Of a DNA stretch of 64,000 bases, positions 49,998-61,611 are shown piece after piece. A program made the position numbers and the translations under genes. The DNA comes from Halichoerus grypus (lineage: Eukaryota; Chordata; Mammalia; Carnivora; Phocidae). The notes below the pieces were generated by a model that saw only the letters and a list, made by a program, of their open reading frames with translations, was not told the origin of the DNA and did no database searches. Location of the stretch: contig NC_135712.1 in assembly GCF_964656455.1 (NCBI RefSeq), positions 64,671,239 through 64,735,238 on the forward strand. Reading direction: 5' to 3'. Positions within the stretch are counted from its first letter, which is position 1. Each line of letters starts with the position of its first letter.

Positions 49998-51048
49998 TTA
50001 AAATTTTATTTTATTATGTTAATCACCATACATTACATCATTAATTTTTGATGTAGTGTTCCATGATTCATTGTTTGCGTATAACACCCAGTGCTCCATT
50101 CAGTACGTGCCCTTTTTAATATCCATCAGCAGGCTAACCCATCCCTCCAACCCCCTCCCCTCTAGAACCCTCAGTTTGTTTCTCAGAGTCCATAGTCTCT
50201 CATGGTTCATCTCCCCCTCCGATTTCCCCCCCTTCATTTTTCCCTTCCTACTATATTCTTCTTTTTTTTTAATTAACATATAATGTATTATTTGTTTCAG
50301 AGGTACAGGTCTGTGATTCATCAGTCTTACACAATTCACAGCACTCACCATGGCACATACCCTCCCCAATGTCTATCACCCAGACACCCCATCCCTCCCA
50401 CCCCCCACCACTCCAGCAACCCTCAGTTTGTTTCCTGAGATTAAGAATTCCTCGTATCAGTGAGATCATATGATACATGTCTTTCTCTGATTAACTTATT
50501 TCGCTTAGCATAATACCCTCTAGTTCCATCCACATTGTTGCAAATGGCAAGATTTTGGGGGTTTTTTGATGGCTGCATAATATTCCATTGTATATATATA
50601 CCACATCTTCTTTATCCATTCATCTGTCAATGGACATCTTGGCTCTTTCCATAGTTTGGCTGTTGTGGACATTGCTGCTATAAACATTGGGGTGCACATA
50701 CCCCTTCGGATCCCTACATTTGTATCTTTGGGGTAAATACCCAGGAGTGCAATTGCTGGGTTGTACAGTAGCTCTATTTTCAACTTCTTGAGGAACCTCC
50801 ATACTGTTTTCCAGAGTGGCTGCACCAGCTTGCATTGCCACCAACAGTGTAGGAGGGTTCCCCTTTCTCGGCATCCTCGCCAACATCTGTCGTTTCCTGA
50901 CTTGTTAATTTTAGCCATTCTGACTGGTGTGATGGGTTATCTCATTGAGGTTTTGATTTGGATTTCCCTGATGCCGAGCGATGTTGAGCACTCTTTCATG
51001 TGTCTGTTGGCCATTTAGATGTCTTCTTTGGAAAAATGTCTGTTTTCA
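49998..51048 (-). mobile_element. Carnivore L1 3' fragment: ORF2 C-terminus plus 3' UTR, antisense
   Basis: The minus-strand ORF 50918-50520 reads the end of L1 ORF2 ([43 protein letters not shown]), which belongs to the C-terminal region of the LINE-1 reverse transcriptase polyprotein. Upstream ORF2 text continues to about 51048 in degraded form. Below 50520 is the 3' UTR down to about 49998, where two related roughly 250-nt segments (50020-50270 and 50275-50520) follow each other. It is a 5'-truncated, dead copy. Identity with L1 is certain; the subfamily is not. Confidence 0.9.
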
Positions 51049-51189
51049 TAGATAGCTAGTCATAGCAACAACTATAAACAAGTTAAAATACTTCTAGTCC
51101 CCAATTTATTCATTCTCAAATACTCATGGAGCACTTTTGTGTGTAAAAAAGTGAACTATACATTGGAAATGTATAGAGATAACTAAAAA

Positions 51190-51375
51190 TAAGGGCTAAC
51201 ATTTATTGGTTGTTTTCTAAGTGCCATGCACTGTCCTAAGAGCTTTGTAGTCATTATTTTATTTAATCCTTATACTCACTCTATAAGGTAGGTATTATTA
51301 TCTCTATTTTACAGATAAGAAAACTGAGCTGTGGGAAAATTAAGGAACTTGCCAAGTCATACAGTTATGATGGGG
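51190..51375 (-). repeat. MIR SINE, antisense
   Basis: 'gggctaacatttattggttg', 'gtgccatgcactgtcctaag', 'ttacagataagaaaactgag' are reversed MIR in the right order. Confidence 0.75.
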
Positions 51376-51499
51376 CTGGATAACCAAATAATGGAATATG
51401 ACTCCAGAGTTTATGATTTTGTCCAAATATAATCACTGCCTTTAAGATACTTAAAGTAACAGAAATTAAACATGAACCCATAATAAAACAAATAATCCA

Positions 51500-52345
51500 A
51501 TATAAAAATGCAAAGGATCCAATAGACATTTCTTCAAAGAAGATGTACAAATAGCCAATAAATACATGAAAAGATGCTCAATATCATTAGCAAATGCAAA
51601 TCAAAACTATGAAGAGATACCATTCACACCCACTAGGATGGCTAAAACCAAAAAATAATGAGTGCTAGTGAGGATGTAGAGAAGTTGGAACCCTCCTACA
51701 CTGCTGCTGGGGATATAATATGGTGCAATTACTTTGGAAACCAGTCTGGTAGTTCCTCAAAAGGCTAATGAAAATAAGAATTACCATGTAACCCAGCAGT
51801 TCCACTCCTAGGTATAGATCCAAGAGAACAGAAAACATGTTCACACAAAAATTTGTACACAGATGTTCATGGCAGCATTATTCATCATAGCTAAAACATG
51901 GAAACAACCCAAAGTTCTCTCAACTGATAAATTGACAAATAAAATGTAGTTATCCATACAATGGAATTTTATTTGGCAATAAAAATAAATGAAGCTGATA
52001 CATGTTACAAAATGGATAAATTTTGAAAACATTATGAGAACATGTAAGTGAAAGAAACAAGTCACAAAAGACCATATAACGTGTCATTCCATTTATAGTA
52101 AATGTCCAAAATAGGCAAATCTATAAAAACAGAAACTACATTAGAGGCTGCCAGAGGCTGAGGGAGGAGGGAATGAGGAGTGACTGCTTGGCGCAGTTTC
52201 TTTTTGGGGTGATGAAAATGTTCTAAAATTGAGTGTGATGATGGTTGTACAACTTGTGAATATAGTAAAAACCATGGAATTATATACACTTTAAGTAAAT
52301 GAATTGTATGGTATATGAATTTTATCTCAATAAAACTGTTATAAA
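51500..52345 (+). repeat. L1M 3' end, sense
   Basis: Old L1 tail with 'tagacatttcttcaaagaag', 'aaatgcaaatcaaaactatg', 'tacaatggaattttatttgg' and terminal 'tatctcaataaaactgtt'. Confidence 0.8.
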
Positions 52346-53605
52346 CCTAAAGTTACTGAAATAGTAGCATTTGGTAACTGGCATACAGATGCATAACCAA
52401 ATACTATAAAAATTCAGAGTAAAGTCACCTTTCCAGACTGCTGCAATTAGGAAAGCTTTTGGTAGAAATGGGATGAGGTATATGGAATTGGAGGAAAGGA
52501 AAAGAAGAAGGTATTTCTTGAGAAAGAATGACAAAAACAAGAAGGAAGTTACAGCCTATGTCTGGGAAAAGGTGAAGGGTCTGGTTTGGCTTTGTGCTGA
52601 TGGTTACAATAGCCAAGTATTGCCACACTTTGGAGAATAATGGGAGAAAGTATTTAAAATTGTGACTTTGTCCCCCAAATCTAAGGTGTGCTGTTATGAT
52701 ATGGTGTAAAGGAAGAGTAAAGCTTGAAATGATAAATTGGTTTAGATCATGGTGGGAGAGGTATGAATACCAGGTTAGGAGACCATCTCTGATTCTTTTC
52801 TTTCTGGAAGCTCTACATCCCATTTCCCTATAGCTCATGTAGACATACATAAAAAGACTGCCAGGCTTGGGGTAGTCTGTGGAAAGTAGCACCTTATATA
52901 GAGTCTTATATCTGAGTACAGTGTATTCTTCCTGGTTTCTTGGTACTGTGGTATCGTCAGGATGTTCCTCCTCTGCGTCAGAGTGGAAGTCAAATGTATG
53001 TCAAGCTTCAAGCCCTATAGCATGAGTTAGAGAAGTGATATAAACAGATCACAATTATTTCACTCTTTTATGTTCCATTTCATAGTTATTTCATTGAGGA
53101 TACTATGTAAAAAACAAATCTATGCTAGATGTTGTAGGAGCTTAAAAAAAGACGTTGCTCAACAGTTCATGTTAATGGATGTAGTTTCAAGTTTATTTTG
53201 AAACTTCATATGTGTTTTCTTCACTCAGCCACTAAAAGTGATTGGAGGGACTGAGAGGTTCTGGAGATCCAAAGCGAGGAACTAACTGCTTCGTATATGG
53301 TCAGGTGGGGTGAGGGATCCAGGGCGAAGCTGCTTCTGGCACCCATCCCCAGCAGGAGGCCTCTTGTTCCTGTTCCTCTTGTTCCGGAGCAGCCTAATTC
53401 AGACCCAGACCCAGTAATCCATGTGCTGTGGGGGAAAGGCACCCTAATAAAAAGCTGGGCACCATAGAACTTGAGCTTAAAGGTTAATGGAGATACAAAT
53501 CATACTTATCCTTAAGAGGATAGACACTAAATTTCCTTTCCTTTCCTTCCTGTACCTTCACTCTCTGCACCACACTATGTGTGTAAGTTCTGTCTGTCCA
53601 TTTCC
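52346..53605. other. Intergenic, nothing recognised
   Basis: ORFs of up to 155 codons (52425-52892, minus) show no family resemblance and lack a conserved context. Confidence 0.45.
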
Positions 53606-53674
53606 TTTTTTTTTCCACTTATAACATATTTATCATAATGTAAATCTAAAAGGTCACTATAGAAAATTCAGAAA

Positions 53675-53708
<34 letters not shown>

Positions 53709-54110
53709 GATTTTATTTATTTATTTGAGAGAGAGAGAATGAGAGAGAGCACATGAGAGGGGGGAGGGTCAGAGGGAGAAGCAGACTCCCTGCCGAGCAG
53801 GGAGCCCGATGCGGGACTCGATCCAGGGACTCCAGGATCATGACCTGAGCCGAAGGCAGTCGCTTAACCAACTGAGCCACCCAGGCGCCCGAAAATTCAG
53901 AAATATATAATAAAAACAACTAAAATCACACATAATCTCACCATCCAGAATGACCACTGTTAACATTTTGGTATATTTCCTTCCAAGGTTGAAATCATAC
54001 ATACGTGTAAACATATATTGTTTTGTATTTTTATTTTTCACTAAAAATTACATAGTGAGCATTTTCTGTGTCATTTAATTCTTTTTCAAAAATGATTTTT
54101 TTTCCTTAAA
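53606..54110 (-). repeat. Ancient L1 (L1M-type) fragment, antisense, split by a can-SINE
   Basis: 'taatctcaccatccagaatg' and 'cactgttaacattttggtat' recur from 1.0, 9.9 and 10.7 kb. Confidence 0.55.
53697..53890 (-). repeat. can-SINE, antisense, with TSD
   Basis: Ends cacccaggcgccc; gaaaattcagaaatatata on both sides (19 bases). A (TA)n tract at 53675-53697 grew at the junction. Confidence 0.93.
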
Positions 54111-54829
54111 ATGGGCCCAGAATGATTCCCCAGTATTGGACGTTATGGTGTTCTTTTGTTTTCACTCTTTCACCATAATGCCTTTGCAAACACTTCCTTT
54201 TTTAGCCAACAGATGCAGCTATTAGAAATATTAAGTCTCATGGAGCTCTTTACTGACCTTTTGCTGCAACATCTTGGTAGTAACAGTATCACCGAGCCTT
54301 CTCCCTGGGGACTACCACACAACTGTCCTTTCAAAGACATGCTGACTCCTCCTCACTGTCTTCTCACCTGTAAGATAAGAGGGACCAGCTGCGATACAGG
54401 TAAGCTCTTTCAATAAACAGACTGTTTAGAGAGATTGTTGGCTATGATTGTGAACTGGAGAGCCAAATGAAGGGTAATGGGACTGAAGCATTTAGGTGTC
54501 CACTCCAACTGTATCTGGTTCCTTTACATGTTACGTTTCTGCATAGAGCTCGTTCATAGACTTCTCATAGTTTCTCTGTAAATTAGAGGTGCAAAGGGTA
54601 CCAGCCCTAGAGGCAATACCTGGGTGCACTATTGGAGTTCTCTGTTTCAGTATAGTTAATATTCTTCTTTAGTAGGGTATGAATTGCTTTTTTTCTGGTT
54701 TTTTTTTTTCTTTCTCTTTCCTGTATATAGTAAACTTTGTAACACTGGATCCAATTTAATTTTGATTATGTGTTAAAATTACTTATGGGCGCCTCAAACA
54801 TATGGAACACCATGATGGACATATGGAAG
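54111..54829. other. Intergenic; possible 5' non-coding exon of the B7-like gene ending at 54399
   Basis: A CAG/GTAAGC splice-donor-like site is at 54397-54405. Since the coding exon at 57199 seems to start with an acceptor, an upstream non-coding exon must exist somewhere; this is one weak candidate only. Confidence 0.15.
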
Positions 54830-55180
54830 ACAAAGAGAACCCACCCTAGCCCTTAAGGAACTTACAGTCCAGTAGGGGTGATATGATATGCATACAAAAA
54901 ACTATGAAATAAAGTAGACCAGGTTGTAAGAATATTTTTAGTGATGTAGAAATGCTCACAAAACAGTGTCATGAGGAAAATTAAGCTGGACACTAAAATG
55001 TATATACAAACTGAGTTCTCTTAAAAAGTACACATATAAAAGACTGAAAGAGAATATTCCAAAATGCTAATAGTGATTGTCTGGGTGATGGACTTAAAAG
55101 AGATTGTAATATTCTTTTTTATTCTTTCAAATATGTTTTTACAATGAATCTGTATTACTATTAGAATCACTGAAAATATG
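54830..55180. repeat. L2 (antisense) and L1M (sense) fragments
   Basis: 'taaggaacttacagtccagt' is reversed L2. 'aatgctaatagtgattgtct' and 'aatatgtttttacaatgaat' from 54965 on resemble an old L1 tail. Confidence 0.5.
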
Positions 55181-55940
55181 CTTTATTAAATGAGGGAGTA
55201 CTATATAAAGGGATGAAATATAATGGAAGTAGGGAGGAACAAAGATTGTATCTACTGGGGGTGGGGCAATTGGGAAGACTTTAAGATTTATGTCTTTCCT
55301 AATGATGAAAAACTTTCCTTGGAAATAAATATCTTGGAAATATATAATGAAATTTTATTGAGTTGAAAAGACATATTGTGTTCCTATAACTTTTTCTCCA
55401 TGACATTTGTCTACAGTCTCTTTCTCTTTCCCTCTCTCTGTTGGACTATAGCTCTAGTAGCTGTTAGCTGCATATTGCCTTTTAAGTTTTATATTATTTT
55501 AGATATGTCTTTCAAATTTTTTACTACATATACCACAGAGAGATATTTTATGAATCAATGGTTGTTGTCATTCACTAGTCATATTCCTAGTTAGAATATA
55601 TAAGCTTGGTAGAGAATCTTTCCATTTGTCCCACTGACCCCAGAAGTGTTTTATTTGGTCATTGGCTGGCGAGGGCTGCTCCTTTATTCTCTTGTTCTTC
55701 TGTATCTGTTAATAGTCAATCCGCAGAGTGCATATTCTCCAGAGTCTAATAGGCCTCTAGGAAAGAGACTTATTGTAATATTCCACAATCCACCTGCTTC
55801 ATCAGTCGACAAGCTTCCTGTTCTCTTGCTGGATGCTCTGGGTGGTGGAACTTCCCATAGTGTGTGGTGAAGTTGCAGAGGTTTGTCAGGACAGAATTTA
55901 GGTGACATGCACAGACTTCAGCTAACTGGAAAGGTGAGAG
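55181..55940. other. Intergenic, nothing recognised
   Basis: No supported feature. Confidence 0.45.
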
Positions 55941-55944
55941 TCTT

Positions 55945-56090
55945 GATTCTGTATGACCTTGGATGAATTATTTACCCTCTCTATGCTTCAGTTTCCTTAC
56001 TTGTCCAATGGAAACAATAATAACATCTACTTCATAGGCTTATTTTTAAGATCGAATTTGTCATTCATAGGCATTCGATGTATAGTTGCT
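55945..56090 (+). repeat. MIR SINE fragment
   Basis: 'atgcttcagtttccttactt' and 'aacaataataacatctactt' match MIR. Confidence 0.65.
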
Positions 56091-56319
56091 ATTAGTATGG
56101 TGTATCATAGTCCTGGAGGACTGTGGTAGATTTTTTTTCTCCTTAGTAGATTATAGGAAGAAGAGGAGGCAGGATAGTATGCTGAAAGGTTATGATCATA
56201 TTACCTTTCTTTCTTTCTCCAACATAGTAAGGGACAAAAGAACATGTACAGAAATAATTGCTATACAATGTGATCTATGCAATGACAAAAGTATGTTCAA
56301 AACATAGAAGGGGGAATGA

Positions 56320-57198
56320 TGAACTGGACTGGGATCAGGGAGGACTTCGGGAAGAAGTGCTACTTGGGCAGAGTTTTGAATGATAAATGGGTTTGGGGAG
56401 GGGCAGGTGAGGGTGGTGATGATGGGGGATGTGCCAAGTGAGGAGGGTTGGGTTAGCACCAAGACTTAGGGATGGTACTGGTGGAACTTGGACTGTGGGG
56501 GAATCTTGAGAGATGAGACCAAAGAGGGAGACTGGATCCAGCCAGTGAATAAGATTGAGTTCACCTGTATGGAGATGTGTATTTGTGTCAGGGCTTCTCA
56601 AAGGGACTGAGTGCTCCCTGAGCCCTTTCTCCTTCCTCTTCCAGAGCTGCCCTAGGCCTGTTAATTCCATCCCTATTAAAGTACAACCCTGCCTTGGCAG
56701 ACTGGTTTAGTACTGTCTCTTGGTTACTTTTCTCTGTTTGGGAAGCACCACTCCATAACTTCCCAGACACACCTGCATATCTACTGTTATACTTCCTCCA
56801 CTGCTAACTTTCCCCTGGCAACATCCAGAAGGTCAGCAACAGTTGGGAAGCTGCCCCTGACCCCTCAAACATCATCTCAGGGCTGACTCGGATCCAGACG
56901 AATTCAAATGTGACTCACCTAGAGAAACAGATTTGCACATTATAGAAATAGATTTCCAGGTTCCTATAGCAAATCTGACAAATATGCATAGTATCAGCCT
57001 GAGTGACCAGGATTCAGTGGGCATCCCACATAGAACGCTGAGGTGCGGCCGCCTGTCTGCTGACAGTACGTGTGGTGGGTGTGCAGCCTGGAGGGGGTGC
57101 CTGTGAGGCCTTCCTCAGGCGCAGCAGGGCGTGGCTGGGTTATGCTGGCCCATACTCTTTCTAGGCTGAGACAAATTTTCTACCTTTCTTTTTATCAG
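56320..57198. other. Intergenic upstream of the B7-like gene; reversed L2 scrap at 56320-56400
   Basis: No recognisable promoter. A modest GC-rich patch at about 57030-57140 lies just before the signal-peptide exon. Confidence 0.4.
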
Positions 57199-57251
57199 AA
57201 TGTCTTTCTTTTTGGTGATTGTCAACCTGCTGCTGCTAGTTCATGATGCGG
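57199..57251 (+). pseudogene. B7-like gene, exon encoding the signal peptide
   Basis: ATG at 57200 opens MSFFLVIVNLLLLVHDA, a good hydrophobic signal peptide, then one base of the next codon before a GTGAGT donor at 57252 (phase 1). Just before the ATG is a pyrimidine tract and TTTATCAG, which looks like a splice acceptor ending at 57198. At least one upstream non-coding exon is therefore likely. The exon joins in frame to the V exon at 61612. Confidence 0.75.
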
Positions 57252-57344
57252 GTGAGTCACTTTTCAAAAAAACTTTGTGGGTATTTCTGAAACACCATTG
57301 AGAATAGTGAGGAAAATAGGGATTTGGAGATTTTAAAAAACCAA

Positions 57345-57455
57345 GCAAATGATTTAATCTCTCTGAACCTCAGTCTTTTCATTTGTTAAATGGGAATAAC
57401 AATGCTATATTTGTTTCACAGGTAATGTTGAAGGACAGATGGGAAAATCTAACAG
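57345..57455 (+). repeat. MIR fragment in intron 1 of the B7-like gene
   Basis: 'ctgaacctcagtcttttcat' and 'gttaaatgggaataacaatg'. Confidence 0.65.
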
Positions 57456-57469
57456 GCACAAATTGTAAA

Positions 57470-57670
57470 ACATTTTTTTTAAAGATTTTATTTATTTATT
57501 TCAGAGACAGTGAGACAGAGAGATAGAGAGAGAGGACGAGCCGTGGGGAGAGGGAGAAGCAGGCTCCCCGCTGAGCAGGGAGCCCTGACGTGGGGCTCAA
57601 TCTCAGGACCCTGGGATCATGACCTGAGCTGAAGGCAGCCGCTTAACCGACTGACCCACCCAGGTGCCCC
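57470..57670 (-). repeat. can-SINE, antisense, intron 1 of the B7-like gene
   Basis: aaagattttatttatttatt start and cacccaggtgcccc end. Confidence 0.9.
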
Positions 57671-58360
57671 AAAAAGTGTTTATTTTTTTTTAAATGAGAA
57701 CCCTCCCTCCCAATTTGGTTTGTCCATTTGAGTTCATGTTAGATAATTACAGTTATTCACACCTATGATTTGAACTTCTCTAACCAAAACAAAAATATCT
57801 AGATATTCCTCCCCAGTTCAAGTGACTCTGACAGGGTCGATTTAGGGTATAGTATCACAGAATATTTGAAATCAGGCCTGTCCTGAAAAATCTGGATGGG
57901 CAGTCAACGCAGGGTTTTTATAATTCTTCGTTCTCAATTCTTTAGAAATATTGGGATGGACAATGTACAGAGTTGAAACTGTTAATGTAATTCAACTAAC
58001 CAAAAGTATCTATGCAAAAATGCTTTATAGGAGCACATGTATCCAAAACCTGCAATAAAACTTTTTCACAAAGTGATAGAACATATTTACAGTTTTCAGG
58101 CATAGGCCATCTCTTAGGAACTTGCGGCAGTTCTGCCAAAGGTAGCAGCAGCTTGAAGACATCCTCAAGCTCCAGGGATCTGTTTAGAGTTAGTGCAAGG
58201 CCTGGTCCATCCAGATTACATTTACTGGCTCTTTTCTTTTGATGCTTGGTTACTGTGTGTTTGTGTGTAGGGAGGCAATCCGCTCACAGCCAAGAAAAAC
58301 CCAACCAGATAAAAGAATGAGTGTGTATGTAGGTGAGAAAGAGAAAGGTGTATTAGTTCT
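57671..58360. other. Intron 1 of the B7-like gene, nothing recognised
   Basis: No exon supported. Confidence 0.45.
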
Positions 58361-58364
58361 AATA

Positions 58365-59045
58365 ATATCTTACATTTTATAACAATATTGTTAGCCTAAT
58401 ACTGTGTACTAGGTACTATAGTAAGTGCTTTAGACATACCTTTCTACAGTTTTGAAAGTGTTTTCTCACATTATTAGCTGTTTGCTGAGCTTTTGCCCAG
58501 GTTCTTAGGCATTGGGAAGCTAAAGATACAATGGTCTAGAGATCACAGATTGAAATAGACAAAAGAGTGATTCAGATTTAAGTAGCACCATCTGCAGACA
58601 CATCAGTCAGAGGTTGGCTTTTATATTACCAATTACATCATTAGTAGATTGTGTTTCATGGTTCTTTGGCTAGAGTCTTGAGATTCCTGAGTCTGAGACC
58701 CTTTCCCTTGGGACCAGAAGGGGTTCAGCTGCAGCAAGAGCTCCTGGGTATAACCTGAGAAGCTAGAATTAAGGACCTCTCATGAGTAAGCTATGTATTT
58801 TTATGAGAGATTGGGAAGAGGGGCAGTTTACTAAGGTATCCACCCATCTGGTCCACTCTTTCTGTCTCTCTGGAAAATTACTGAGCCATGTCATATAAAA
58901 ACAGCCCCTGAGATTCCAAGGTATTTTGTAATAGCCCCAGGGCAGGTATTTTTATCATAATTATACACTAGGAAACTAACTCAGAGAGAATAAGTGACTT
59001 GCCCATTGCCAAATGACTAGTAAGGGGGACTTAGAACTAGAACAT
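58365..59045 (-). repeat. MIR fragments, antisense (about 58365-58445 and 58905-59045)
   Basis: 'actaggtactatagtaagtg' and 'aagtgacttgcccattgcca' are reversed MIR motifs; the DNA between them is unassigned. Confidence 0.5.
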
Positions 59046-59047
59046 AG

Positions 59048-59218
59048 GTGGTGCCTGGGTGGCTCAGTGGGTTAAGCATCTGACTCTTGATCTCAGCTCA
59101 GGTCTTGATCTCAGCGTCATGAGTTTGAGCCCCACGGTGGGCTCTGCGATGGGCGTGGAGCTTCCTAAAAAACAAACGACCAAACAAAAAAATAAAACAA
59201 AAAAAAAAGCAAAAACAA
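59048..59218 (+). repeat. can-SINE, 3'-shortened, with TSD
   Basis: ggtgcctgggtggctcagtg head; lacks the usual TC tract and has a long mixed A-rich tail. 'actagaac' flanks both ends. Confidence 0.88.
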
Positions 59219-59283
59219 AACTAGAACTTAGATTTACAAATCTTCAGACAGGAATTTTTTAATAACTATAATCCACTGATTCT

Positions 59284-59500
59284 TTTTTTTTTTTAATTTT
59301 TTTTAATTTTTTTTTTAAAGATTTTATTTTTTGACAGAGAGAGACATAGCGAGAGCAGGAACACAAGCAGGGGGAGTGGGAGAGGGAGAAGCAGGTTTCC
59401 CGCAGAGCAGGGAGCCCGATGTGGGACTCGATCCCAGGACCCTGGGATCATGACCTGAGCCGAAGGCAGACGCTTAACGACTGAGCCACCCAGGCGCCCC
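59284..59500 (-). repeat. can-SINE, antisense, with perfect TSD
   Basis: Long T-rich start, cacccaggcgcccc end; taatccactgattctt on both sides. Confidence 0.93.
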
Positions 59501-59719
59501 TAATCCACTGATTCTTGATTGTAACCACATCAGACAAATAACAATTTGAGTAAGAAAACATTTTATGTTTTATATGCATATCCATCCTTCTGAAGGTTAT
59601 GCAGGTTGTTTCTCCTTGCCTTCTTATTTCTATTCTCATCTGTCTTCCTTTATATTCATTCACTTATTTAATTAGTCGATTCATTCCTCAAGTTTAGGAT
59701 GAGTGTCTATGGTTAGACG

Positions 59720-59965
59720 GAAGAGTACAGTTCAGATGGAGGGCTGTGGAGCCAGACTGCCTGGGTTTGAATCATAGCTCTACCACTTACTAGCTGTGTG
59801 TCCCTGAGCACCTTACTTCACCCCACTGGGCCTTGGTTTTCTCAGTAGTAAACTGGGGATAATAATAGTAACTACCTCCGTGTTAGTGTGCAGATTAAAT
59901 GAATTAAATTCAAGAAAATCTCTTAGAATATGTCTGACGCATTGTAAACACTTAAATGTCACCTA
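59720..59965 (+). repeat. MIR SINE, nearly full length
   Basis: 'agactgcctgggtttgaatc', 'ttactagctgtgtgtccctg' and 'aaactggggataataatagt' follow the MIR consensus. Confidence 0.8.
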
Positions 59966-59969
59966 ATGT

Positions 59970-60375
59970 ATTAGTCAGAATTCTCAGAGCAACAGAACAA
60001 ACAAAATCTATATGAAGAGATCATGTGATTATGGAGGTGAGAAGTCCCCGGATCTCTGCGGTAGGCAAGCTGGAGACCCAGGAAAGTGATGGTATGGTTC
60101 CAGTCCAAGTCTGAAGGCTTAAGACCCAAAAGGAGCCTATGTTTCAGTTTGAAGTCCAGCTCAAACAGCCAGACTGCAGTTCCCTATTACTCGAGGGAGG
60201 GTCAGCCTTTTTGTTCCATTCAGGCCTTTGACTGATTTGGTTGAGGCCCACCCACATTAGAGAGGGCCGTCAACTTAGTTTACCTATTCAAATATTGACC
60301 TCATCCAAAAATACCTTCAAAGACATGCCCAGAATAATATTTGACCAAATACCTGGGCACCCCTGTGACCCAGTC
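59970..60375 (+). repeat. Ancient interspersed repeat, family not named
   Basis: 'ttagtcagaattctcagagc', 'gcaagctggagacccaggaa' and 'attcaggcctttgactgatt' belong to a repeat common in mammals; I cannot assign its class safely. Confidence 0.45.
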
Positions 60376-61611
60376 ACATTCGCACAAAAAATCACACTGG
60401 ATATTTTTTTAACTGCTTCAAGTCCTGTGCTAGGTACTGGTGAAAAAGGATGGTTAAGATATGGTCTCTGCACTCTGGGGACAGTCTATGCCCAGCCCCA
60501 CGAAGAGCCACATGATTGCTACTGATGAATGAGCAGATTGCATCTATTTTTCAGCTGGAATGTACCCTACTGCATATCTCTTTGGCTGCTTTTTTGCTGG
60601 GTGGATGGCTTGGAAGCTTCCTTGCCTATGAACTTTCACCATTTGGATTTTCCCTTGGTGCTTCACCTATTTTTTTCTTCTATTTCATCTCACCTCATTA
60701 TATCAAACACTATCCTCTATCCTCCTTTATAAAGTAAATTAGGGATGGTTCTGATTGAATTGGTGGAGTGGAAGTCTCACTGATTTGGTCTTCCCCTGGC
60801 TGTCAGTGACAACTTCTGAGGAGGGCTTTAGAAAAAAATGGTTTTGAAAAGATTGAATCGGATAATCTCTAAGCCTTCTTCCAGCTCTAACATATCAGGA
60901 GTGTATTCCATGTAATGATTCCATGAATAATACCGAGTGCGTGGCTGTATTCCTCAGAGCCCTCAGCTCCTACTCATGAATACTCTGCCCAAACCAGTAT
61001 GTATTTGTGGCAGGTAGAATAGACCGACTTACCAAAAATCTGTTTCTCTCTTTCTGATTTGCCTTCCTGGCTTGCTGAGACTAGAGACTAAAAAACTACA
61101 TTTCCAAGATTGCTTTGCAGTTTGGGTTCTGAGGATGAATTAAACTCTGCCAGATACATTTGCTCGAGCATTAAACTGCATTTAAGTGGGGAGAATGGTG
61201 ATAGTGCATGCAACATGCATGCACTTTCTTTTGCCAGTGTGAATCTAGCAGGTGCAGTTTGGCTCTGGAGTCTCTATTTGCAGTGATGACTTCCTGATTT
61301 GCCAACTTCCTGATGTGGCAGAGACAGCATCTCCACTGGCAGACCAACTCTGAAGTGCTGTCCTGAGCCCAGCATAATGTGAGGAAGGACAGAACACGCA
61401 CACTGCAAGTCTTACCTTCTATGCCCTACTTTGGGCCCGTTCCTCCAGCCTTCCAATGATTTTGTAAACATCTAATTCTCTGTACTAAATTCCTTACTGC
61501 TTGAAATAGCTAGGATGATTTGTTTTATCTGTTATTAAAGCCTACCTGATACAGCATCCACTGGCCTTTATAAATATTTTACTAACTTCATTTCTTCTTT
61601 GAGATTCTCAG
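60376..61611. other. Rest of intron 1 of the B7-like gene, nothing recognised
   Basis: ORFs of 60-94 codons look like chance. No additional Ig exon seen. Confidence 0.45.

Noticed and set aside
52425..52892. 155-codon minus-strand ORF
   Set aside because: No recognisable domain, intergenic AT-rich context, no splice or promoter support.
53721..53919. Repeated short ORFs reading 'WVAQLVKRLPSAQVMI'
   Set aside because: This recurrent peptide is simply the can-SINE translated; the same text appears at many SINEs in the window.
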